Part shown: positions 7,042 to 12,247 of the stretch, in pieces | Layout of the letters: each line of letters opens with the position of its first letter | How positions within the stretch are numbered: the first letter of the stretch is position 1 | Assembly (NCBI GenBank): GCA_021847855.1 | Contig: JAJZOT010000014.1 | Span: 1 to 12,247, forward strand | Length of the DNA stretch: 12,247 nucleotides | Source of the DNA: Thermoplasmata archaeon | GTDB lineage: Archaea > Thermoplasmatota > Thermoplasmata > Thermoplasmatales > Thermoplasmataceae | Reading direction: 5' to 3' | Program-made: the position numbers and the translations under genes | Notes under the pieces: model-generated | Seen by the model: the letters and a program-made list of their open reading frames with translations, nothing else | Database searches by the model: none | Told to the model about the DNA's origin: nothing

Positions 7042-8225
7042 ACAGGGAGTTGGGAAGAGTGGACTTTCAGATAAATGAGGAATTGAAATTAATAGTTGAC
7101 ACAGCAAAACAGGCATGTGAACCGTTTGACGATGCATACTGGAGGAGGGTTGACAGCCAGAAAAGGTACCCTTCTGAGTTTGTCGAACAGATGTCGAAAT
7201 ACGGCTTCCTTTCAATGTCGATTCCTGCTTCATATGGAGGCGGCGGGACTGGAGTAACAGAATCTTCGGTCGTGATAGAGGAAATAGCAAAAACAGGCTG
7301 TGACGGAGGGGCGCTACGTGCTCAGATTTACCTCACCGCAGCGTTTAACAAAATTGCAAACAAAGGTCAGAAAGAGAAGTACCTTCCGCTGATAGCCAGG
7401 GGTGAACTGCGCTTCCAGACCTTTGCTGTAACTGAAGCAAGAGCCGGAACTGAAACTACAAATATAGCTACATTTGCCGAGAAGAATGGCGATGACTACA
7501 CCATAAACGGACAGAAGATGTGGATCTCCCGGGTAATGGAATCTGATCTAATGCTCCTGCTTGCCAGGACCAAGAAACTGGGCGAGGTCAAGAAGAGGAC
7601 ACTTGGAATGACACTTTTCCTTGTTGACCTGAAGAAGGCGTTAAAGGAGGGAACTGTTAAGGCCAAACCCATAGACATGATGATCAATCATTCTGCGAAT
7701 GAGTTATTAATAGAGAACCTGTCTGTTCCAGAGGAGAACGTCGTAGGGGAAGTTGACCGCGGTTTCTATCATGTGCTTAGCGTAATGAACTCTGAGAGAA
7801 TAATCAATTCATCTGACACAATGGGTTCTACGCGATACCTACTTTCAAAGGCAATAGATTATGCAAAAATGAGGGTAGTCTTCGGTCGTCAGATCGGACA
7901 GAATCAGGGAATACAGTTCCCACTGGCCTCTGCTTATGCAAGACTGGAAGCAGCAAGTGCCTTGCGGTTCAAAGCGGCATGGCTTTATGACAACGATCTT
8001 GAATGCGGAAAGGAGGCTAACATTCTCAAGTACCTAACTTCTGAAATTGGTGTTGAAGCTTCAAATGCTGCGATGACAACCATGGGAGGAATGGGGATGG
8101 CAGTAGAGGGTGGAATTGAAAGAAAATTCAGGGAGATGAGGCTACACATAATAGCTCCGGTATCAAACAATCTGGCTCTTTCGTACATCGCGACGAAAGT
8201 GCTTGATCTCCCACGGTCCTACTGA
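7038..8225 (+). CDS. Acyl-CoA dehydrogenase family flavoprotein
   Basis: A 395-residue protein of normal length: N-terminal helical domain (1-125), middle beta domain with FAVTEARAGTET (129-140) and WISR (162-165) for FAD and substrate contacts, and C-terminal helical domain with SERI (252-255), VFGRQIGQNQ (281-290) and MGGMGM (349-354). Such enzymes oxidise an acyl-CoA to the trans-2-enoyl-CoA and pass electrons to electron-transfer flavoprotein. The Glu usually found near the C-terminus in a YEGT-like motif is absent: the place reads IIAPVSNNLALSYIA and the protein ends LDLPRSY, a pattern I recall from a distinct subfamily. A Glu is present at the position used as base in isovaleryl-CoA dehydrogenase (E253, before R254), so activity is still plausible. 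The GTG start at 7038 overlaps the MaoC stop (GTGA). No membrane segment or signal. The substrate is presumably the CoA ester made by the next gene's product. Confidence 0.87.
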   Translation: MNRELGRVDFQINEELKLIVDTAKQACEPFDDAYWRRVDSQKRYPSEFVEQMSKYGFLSMSIPASYGGGGTGVTESSVVIEEIAKTGCDGGALRAQIYLTAAFNKIANKGQKEKYLPLIARGELRFQTFAVTEARAGTETTNIATFAEKNGDDYTINGQKMWISRVMESDLMLLLARTKKLGEVKKRTLGMTLFLVDLKKALKEGTVKAKPIDMMINHSANELLIENLSVPEENVVGEVDRGFYHVLSVMNSERIINSSDTMGSTRYLLSKAIDYAKMRVVFGRQIGQNQGIQFPLASAYARLEAASALRFKAAWLYDNDLECGKEANILKYLTSEIGVEASNAAMTTMGGMGMAVEGGIERKFREMRLHIIAPVSNNLALSYIATKVLDLPRSY

Positions 8226-8264
8226 TGATATTAGCATTGTATGCAATTAATGGAAGTGAACATT

Positions 8265-9461
8265 ATGGAACCTGATATCCTGCAACCATTGAGGGGCCTA
8301 AGAGTCGTAGAACTGGGTATAATTGTTTCTGCCCCTACAGCTGGATTGATTTTTGCTGATCTTGGAGCTGAAGTGATAAAGATCGAGAATACAATTAACG
8401 GTGATCCTAACCGAGAAAACACTGGATCCCCTGGAACTGGTCAGTTCGATTTCCTCAACCGGAACAAGAAATCAGTATCCGTAAACCTGAAAACAGAATC
8501 TGGGAGGGAAGTTTTACTCACGCTCCTGAAGACTGCAGATATTTTTATCGAAAACATGGCTCCTGGAGTGGTGGACCAGCTTGGAATAGAATATGATGTT
8601 GTCAGGAAACTAAACGATCGAATCATCTATTGCTCAATCAAGGGGTTTGGCGGTGGCCCATATTCCGAAAGGAAACTTACGGATTATCCAGCTCAGGCAG
8701 AATCTGGCCTTGCCTACATGACTGGCCTCCGTGAACATCCCATGCGTGCTGGAGCATCTGTCTTGGATATGATGGCTGCAAATATTGTTGTAATTTCTTC
8801 CCTTTCAATTTTACTATCCGGGGCAATGACGGGCAGGAAGGAATCGAGGAGAATCCTGGTTGGAATGTTTGAAACCGGCGCTTTCCTGCTTGGTCCAACT
8901 ATATCCAGATTCCTGCAGACGCGAGAAATTCCGGAACCACTTAATGAAGTTAATTTCAGATGGGCGATATACGATTTCTTCAGCTTAAAAGAGGGTAAAA
9001 AAATGTTTATCGGGATAATAAACGAGAAGCAATGGGACTCATTCTGTGACAACTTCGAACTTAATTCACTCAAACGCGACCCACGGTTTACGGTAAACGA
9101 AAAACGCCTAGAAAATAAGAAGGCCCTGATGGCTATACTGAATGATCTCTTTATTTCCATGAACAGGAGAGACATAATTGACAGGCTTCAAAAAGCCGAT
9201 GTGCTATTTGCGGAACTTAATCGTCCTGATCAACTGGTCGATCACGTCCAGCTATCAGGGAAATTGCTTCAATATAAATCATGCTTTGAGCAAAGTCTAG
9301 ATCTCAAGTTACCGACGCTTCCCCTCGAGGTCGGGGGAAATTTCATAAGATCAGCGAAGCCAGCACCCAAACTTGGTGAGGATACGGACAGCGTACTGAT
9401 GGAGCTTGGATTCAACAGTGACGAGATAAGGGAAATGAAGAAGAAAAGTGTTATAAGATAA
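8265..9461 (+). CDS. Class III CoA-transferase (CaiB/BaiF family)
   Basis: About 398 residues, the usual length of family III CoA-transferases, which move CoA between carboxylic acids through a covalent Asp anhydride, as in formyl-CoA:oxalate, carnitine and mesaconate/itaconate transferases. Signatures: N-terminal PLRGLRVVELG, FADLGAEVIKIE, LNRNKKSVSVNLK, and the catalytic region HPMRAGASVLDMMAA, with Asp at residue 168 from this start, next to the position (169) of formyl-CoA transferase. The start at 8265 is preferred over the ATGs at 8241 and 8253 because GGAAGTG (8252-8258) lies six bases before it and the family normally begins close to the PLxGlrV motif. It follows the acyl-CoA dehydrogenase after 39 bases. 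The likely role is activation of the imported acid, or of a downstream acid, to its CoA ester without ATP. Donor and acceptor are unknown. Confidence 0.87.
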   Translation: MEPDILQPLRGLRVVELGIIVSAPTAGLIFADLGAEVIKIENTINGDPNRENTGSPGTGQFDFLNRNKKSVSVNLKTESGREVLLTLLKTADIFIENMAPGVVDQLGIEYDVVRKLNDRIIYCSIKGFGGGPYSERKLTDYPAQAESGLAYMTGLREHPMRAGASVLDMMAANIVVISSLSILLSGAMTGRKESRRILVGMFETGAFLLGPTISRFLQTREIPEPLNEVNFRWAIYDFFSLKEGKKMFIGIINEKQWDSFCDNFELNSLKRDPRFTVNEKRLENKKALMAILNDLFISMNRRDIIDRLQKADVLFAELNRPDQLVDHVQLSGKLLQYKSCFEQSLDLKLPTLPLEVGGNFIRSAKPAPKLGEDTDSVLMELGFNSDEIREMKKKSVIR

Positions 9462-9606
9462 TCTCATAATCTGATCCAAGAAATCGATCTCAAAGAATTG
9501 ACCACCGTGATGATGTTTCTCTGAACATAGTTGGACGTAATAATTAGATCAAAATCGCATTCAACATAAGTTTTTATCGTGTTTGGTGTTTATGCATTCG
9601 AGAGAG
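9462..9606 (+). promoter_or_regulatory. Probable separate promoter for the lyase genes
   Basis: The 145 bases after the CoA-transferase gene hold no gene. TTTTTATC at 9571-9578 lies about 32 bases before the ATG at 9607, and ACATAAG (9564-9570) about 25 bases before an earlier in-frame ATG at 9592. Either could serve as TATA box for a leaderless or near-leaderless message. The lyase/dehydrogenase genes may thus be transcribed apart from the transporter run, or both from here and by read-through. Confidence 0.4.
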
Positions 9607-9879
9607 ATGGACGATTTCAGGAAAATTTCAGAACACGACAATGTGGCAATTGCCCTTCGAGTTCTTCAGCCAGAAACAAAATTGAGCATCGATGGAGCAG
9701 ACATAACTATTAACAACACAATTAGTTTTGGTCATAAATTTGCCTTGAGTAACATAAAGAGGGGGGAATTAATCATAAAGTACGGAGAAACTATTGGAAG
9801 GGCTACCGAGGACATAAAGCGGGGAGATCATGTGCATACTCACAATCTCGTTTCAATGAGGGGGAGAAGGATCGCATGA
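9607..9879 (+). CDS. SAF-domain small subunit of a UxaA/SuyA-type lyase
   Basis: A 90-residue protein equal to the N-terminal SAF (beta-clip) domain of altronate dehydratase (UxaA) and galactarate dehydratase, or to the separate subunit SuyA of (2R)-sulfolactate sulfo-lyase. Motifs: DNVAIAL (11-17), FGHKFAL (41-47), IIKYGETIGRAT (56-67) and GDHVHTHNL (73-81), an almost perfect copy of the family pattern. The domain covers part of the active site of the catalytic subunit, which is the next gene and overlaps it by four bases (ATGA); both are needed for one enzyme. The ATG at 9607 places the start nine residues before DNVA, as usual; ATG at 9592 and TTG at 9583 are alternatives adding 5-8 residues. 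The split arrangement resembles SuyAB more than fused UxaA, but split UxaA-family proteins are also seen, so substrate cannot be assigned. Confidence 0.83.
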   Translation: MDDFRKISEHDNVAIALRVLQPETKLSIDGADITINNTISFGHKFALSNIKRGELIIKYGETIGRATEDIKRGDHVHTHNLVSMRGRRIA

Positions 9880-11024
9880 ATGAATTAAGGGGATACTGGA
9901 ATGAAGACAATAAACCCGGAATAAGGAACAGCGTAGCCGTTTTACCACTTTCTGTCTTTTCTGGTACTGCTGCACTGAATATTTCTAATGCTGTTGAAGG
10001 AGCCACACTTCTGCTGCATACACACGGCCGAGCTGAAATAGGGCTTAATCGTGAAAGATTCCACACAAACATCGTAAATCAGATCCTCAACCCTAATGTC
10101 CAGTCTGCCCTGTTAGTGGGATACGAGCACAAGACAACGGAGAGATATCTTTCAGAGATTAGGTCCAAGACAAAAAAGAGAGTTGAGTCAATTGTTGTTC
10201 TGGATAGGGGGACAATCGATTCTGTTGCAGATGGAACTAAGATTGCAATGGAACTGTCTTCAGCAGCATCAGAGGTAACTAGGGAACCTATGAGCGTTTC
10301 GGACTTGTGTATCGGTATAAAGTGTGGAAGTACTGACGCAACATCCGGAATTGCATCAAATCCTGCAGTTGGCAGCGCGATTGACAATGTTATCTCCCAA
10401 GGCGGCACGGCAATATTTTCAGAGACCACCGAGATCATGGGTGCAGAGATGGTACTTGCCAAAAGGGCGAAAAATGGAGAAGTTGCAAAGAAGATCGTGG
10501 ACGCAGTCAAAAAAAATGAGGAATATGCAATGAGCCTAGGAGTTGACCTTATGGGTGTCAACCCGGTACCTGATAACATTGAAGGAGGAATTAGTACCAT
10601 AGAAGAAAAATCCCTAGGAGCTATCTTGAAAAGTGGAACTTCAATAATTCAGGATGTATTAGGTTTTGGCGAAATACCTGCAGAGAAAGGGCTTTACTTC
10701 ATGGACTCTCCCTCGGCAGCACAGGAAGTTCTTACTGCACTTACGAGTGCAGGATGCCATCTTATTCTTTTCTCGACCGGCATGGGAAATCCTTCAGGAA
10801 CGCCGATTTCACCGGTGATAAAAGTTACTGGAAACAGGCACACTGTAAAGAGAATACCTGAACACATAGATGTAGATGTTTCAGGGATGATTTTTGAAGA
10901 AATGACCAGAACCGAGGCTGGCAAGAGGGTTTACCAATATGTTATAAAAGTTGTGAACGGCAAAAGGACAAGGGCAGAGATACTTAAGCATAGGGAATTT
11001 TCTCCTGTTCCAGTTGGATTGTAG
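9876..11024 (+). CDS. UxaA/SuyB-family lyase large subunit
   Basis: A 382-residue catalytic subunit of the altronate/galactarate dehydratase and sulfolactate sulfo-lyase family; these enzymes eliminate water or sulfite from a 2-hydroxy acid and release a 2-keto acid. Family landmarks: GYWNEDNKPGIRN (6-18), NPNVQSALLVG (72-82), IKCGSTDATSG with NPAVG (148-166), FSETTEIMGAE (181-191), NPVPDNIEGGISTIEEKS (229-246) and STGMGNPSGTPISPVIKVTG (300-319). Differences: where I recall H-x-H-G-C in the first metal-site region this protein has HTHGR (48-52), and where I recall a Cys after LVVGLG it has YEHK (83-86). C150 is kept. Metal or cofactor binding may therefore differ from UxaA and SuyB. The start is fixed by the overlap with the small subunit and by a purine-rich ribosome binding site (9861-9871). 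The Ldh_2 gene follows after seven bases. Confidence 0.83.
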   Translation: MNELRGYWNEDNKPGIRNSVAVLPLSVFSGTAALNISNAVEGATLLLHTHGRAEIGLNRERFHTNIVNQILNPNVQSALLVGYEHKTTERYLSEIRSKTKKRVESIVVLDRGTIDSVADGTKIAMELSSAASEVTREPMSVSDLCIGIKCGSTDATSGIASNPAVGSAIDNVISQGGTAIFSETTEIMGAEMVLAKRAKNGEVAKKIVDAVKKNEEYAMSLGVDLMGVNPVPDNIEGGISTIEEKSLGAILKSGTSIIQDVLGFGEIPAEKGLYFMDSPSAAQEVLTALTSAGCHLILFSTGMGNPSGTPISPVIKVTGNRHTVKRIPEHIDVDVSGMIFEEMTRTEAGKRVYQYVIKVVNGKRTRAEILKHREFSPVPVGL

Positions 11025-11031
11025 GCGGATC

Positions 11032-12072
11032 ATGCGAATCCAGATCGAGGTACTGAAAAAGTGGATCGCTGACATCCTAACGCATTCCGGCGCGCCGGAG
11101 GATATTTCACTAATAGTTGCAGATAGTTTGCTTAACGCTGAGGCAAAGGGAGTAACAACGCATGGCATCATTAGGCTACAGAGTTATCTTGACAGCATCA
11201 GGACGGGTTCACTAGTACCGGGATCAAGACCAGTTATTGTTTCGAGAAGGGGTGCAATAACAACCCTGAGCGGGAAAGCTGGTTTCGGGATATATGCAAC
11301 ATATATTGCCTCTCTCGAGGCAATGAAAATGGCGGAACAATTTGGTATAGCTATGGCTGTATTGAAAGATGCTCACCATGCGGGAATGCTGGAGTATATA
11401 ACCGACATGTGCGCGAGCAAGGGGTTTATCGGAGTCTCCTTCTCTAATGGGCACCCCACCGTTTCTCCACCAGACGGAGGGGTGAAAGTGATTGGCACAA
11501 ATCCGCTAAGTGTAAGCATACCTTCCGACAATGGAAACTTTAACCTAGATTTCGCAATCTCAAAAACCTCATTCGGAATGATTCGAAAGAGTGCACAGAA
11601 TGGGCTAAAGTTAGCCGACAATTTAGCACTTGATGCAGAAGGAAATCCAACAAATGACCCGAACAAAGCAATGAATGGATCGCTTCTTCCCTTCGGTGGG
11701 TACAAAGGTTTTGGGCTTGGACTGGCTATTGATCTGCTATCGGGATTGCTATCTGGATCGTCTACCGGAACCCTAGTTGAAACATGGAACGAACTTGGAA
11801 GGCCTTGGAATAATGGATTTGGCATTATTGTTATAAATCCAGATTTTTTTGCACTAACCAGCGACTTTAAAAGAGATGTATCCGACTATTTTGCAAGGTT
11901 TAAGGAAATTTCACCCCGCTCTAGTGCGCCAGGAGAACGGAGACGGGCCCTATATCTAAATTCAATTAAATTTGGAATCGAGGTGGATGATAATAGTCTT
12001 TCCAAGCTTTCCCAGCTCTCTATGAACCTAAATCTGGATTCAGGATATTATAAATCAATTTCCCGAGAGTAA
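11032..12072 (+). CDS. Ldh_2/ComC-family NAD(P)-dependent 2-hydroxyacid dehydrogenase
   Basis: A 346-residue member of the malate/L-lactate/ureidoglycolate/sulfolactate dehydrogenase family, which is unrelated to classical lactate dehydrogenases. It interconverts a 2-hydroxy acid and the 2-keto acid with NAD(P). Motifs: LNAEAKGVTTHGIIRLQSYL (residues 34-53, with H44 and R48), DAHHAGML (113-120, active-site His), IGTNPLSVSIPS (154-165), LDFAIS (172-177), DAEGNPTNDP (201-210) and LLPFGGYKGFGLGLAIDLLS (218-237). The ATG at 11032 is chosen over an upstream TTG inside the preceding gene; AGGCGG lies just before it. Next to a SuyAB-like pair this could be a ComC-like sulfolactate dehydrogenase. Equally it could oxidise malate, citramalate or a sugar acid, or reduce the keto acid made by the lyase. 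Substrate is not readable from sequence. Confidence 0.88.
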   Translation: MRIQIEVLKKWIADILTHSGAPEDISLIVADSLLNAEAKGVTTHGIIRLQSYLDSIRTGSLVPGSRPVIVSRRGAITTLSGKAGFGIYATYIASLEAMKMAEQFGIAMAVLKDAHHAGMLEYITDMCASKGFIGVSFSNGHPTVSPPDGGVKVIGTNPLSVSIPSDNGNFNLDFAISKTSFGMIRKSAQNGLKLADNLALDAEGNPTNDPNKAMNGSLLPFGGYKGFGLGLAIDLLSGLLSGSSTGTLVETWNELGRPWNNGFGIIVINPDFFALTSDFKRDVSDYFARFKEISPRSSAPGERRRALYLNSIKFGIEVDDNSLSKLSQLSMNLNLDSGYYKSISRE

Positions 12073-12142
12073 AAGCTGCAGAGAATACGTATAGATAATT
12101 TGGAACGATAGTATATTCTGATCCCTCATGTGACTGGAATAA

Positions 12143-12149
12143 TTTATTA
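12143..12149 (+). promoter_or_regulatory. TATA box for DUF99 gene
   Basis: TTTATTA is centred 25 bases before the GTG at 12171, which fits an archaeal promoter whose transcript starts at or next to the start codon. The rest of the 98-base gap after the dehydrogenase gene shows no other element. Confidence 0.45.
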
Positions 12150-12170
12150 GCGCGCTTCCCACTTTAGACC

Positions 12171-12247
12171 GTGAAGAAAAATTACAGGGCAATCGGGATT
12201 GACGATGGCCCATTTGAGAAAGGAAAAGACGCATTCTCTACGATGGT
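12171..12247 (+). CDS. DUF99 family protein, 5' end only
   Basis: The frame from GTG at 12171 gives KKNYRAIGIDDGPFEKGK and runs off the window after 25 residues. The IGIDDGPF segment is the conserved start of the archaeal DUF99 family (about 190-200 residues, biochemical function not established as far as I know; a relationship to endonuclease V-like folds has been proposed). The GTG start agrees with the TATA-like box at 12143-12149. It carries its own promoter and is not expected to belong to the catabolic cluster. Confidence 0.7.
   Translation, partial: MKKNYRAIGIDDGPFEKGKDAFSTM

Noticed and set aside
10079..10600. 173-codon minus-strand open frame
   Set aside because: Antisense shadow of the UxaA-type large subunit; low-complexity Ser/Ile/Pro-rich composition typical of a reverse-complement frame.
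11373..11825. 150-codon minus-strand open frame
   Set aside because: Antisense to the well-supported Ldh_2 dehydrogenase; Pro/Ser-rich with no recognisable motif.
1..12247. CRISPR array, tRNA, rRNA or riboswitch
   Set aside because: No regularly spaced repeats, no clover-leaf-like or rRNA-like segments and no recognisable riboswitch core were seen on either strand.

Overview
The window looks like a piece of a Thermoplasmatales-type euryarchaeal genome. The reasons are a partial DUF99 gene (an archaeal family) at the right edge, A/T-rich TATA-like boxes 25-30 bases upstream of start codons with no leader (leaderless transcription), and an archaeal-style set of enzymes. The organism call is inference; there is no rRNA or tRNA in the window.

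Left part (1 to about 2790) is a graveyard of insertion sequences. On the minus strand there is a frameshifted IS3-type OrfA remnant (338-536) and a frameshifted, truncated IS4/IS1634-type transposase (610-1222). On the plus strand lies an ISL3-family transposase (1338-2789). Its reading frame looks open, but it contains a pair of compensating frameshifts that put the first catalytic Asp out of frame, and it appears to lack a block inside the zinc-ribbon region. None of the three looks able to move.

Right part (2946-12072) is an intact metabolic island. It holds a LysR-type regulator (+), a convergent mandelate racemase-subgroup enolase-superfamily enzyme (-), and, divergent from the latter, an operon-like run on the plus strand. 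That run is an MFS transporter, a MaoC hydratase, an acyl-CoA dehydrogenase and a class III (CaiB/BaiF) CoA-transferase. Then, from what looks like its own promoter, come a split UxaA/SuyAB-type lyase (SAF-domain small subunit plus large subunit) and an Ldh_2/ComC-type 2-hydroxyacid dehydrogenase. Gene overlaps of 4 bases (MaoC/acyl-CoA dehydrogenase and SAF/UxaA) and short gaps support co-expression.

Read together, this is a catabolic locus for an imported organic acid. The transporter brings it in. Hydroxy-acid chemistry is done by the enolase-type enzyme, the UxaA-type lyase and the Ldh_2 enzyme. CoA-ester chemistry is done by the CoA-transferase, the dehydrogenase (acyl-CoA to enoyl-CoA) and the hydratase (enoyl-CoA to hydroxyacyl-CoA). 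The substrate cannot be read from the sequence; sugar acids, C5 dicarboxylates (mesaconate/itaconate/methylsuccinate type) or sulfolactate are candidates. Several enzymes carry substitutions at family-typical positions: Asn for the dyad Asp in the enolase homologue, no C-terminal Glu in the acyl-CoA dehydrogenase, and missing Cys in the UxaA large subunit. This is the part most likely to be a previously undescribed pathway. The last 77 bases start a DUF99 gene that is unrelated housekeeping-type context.
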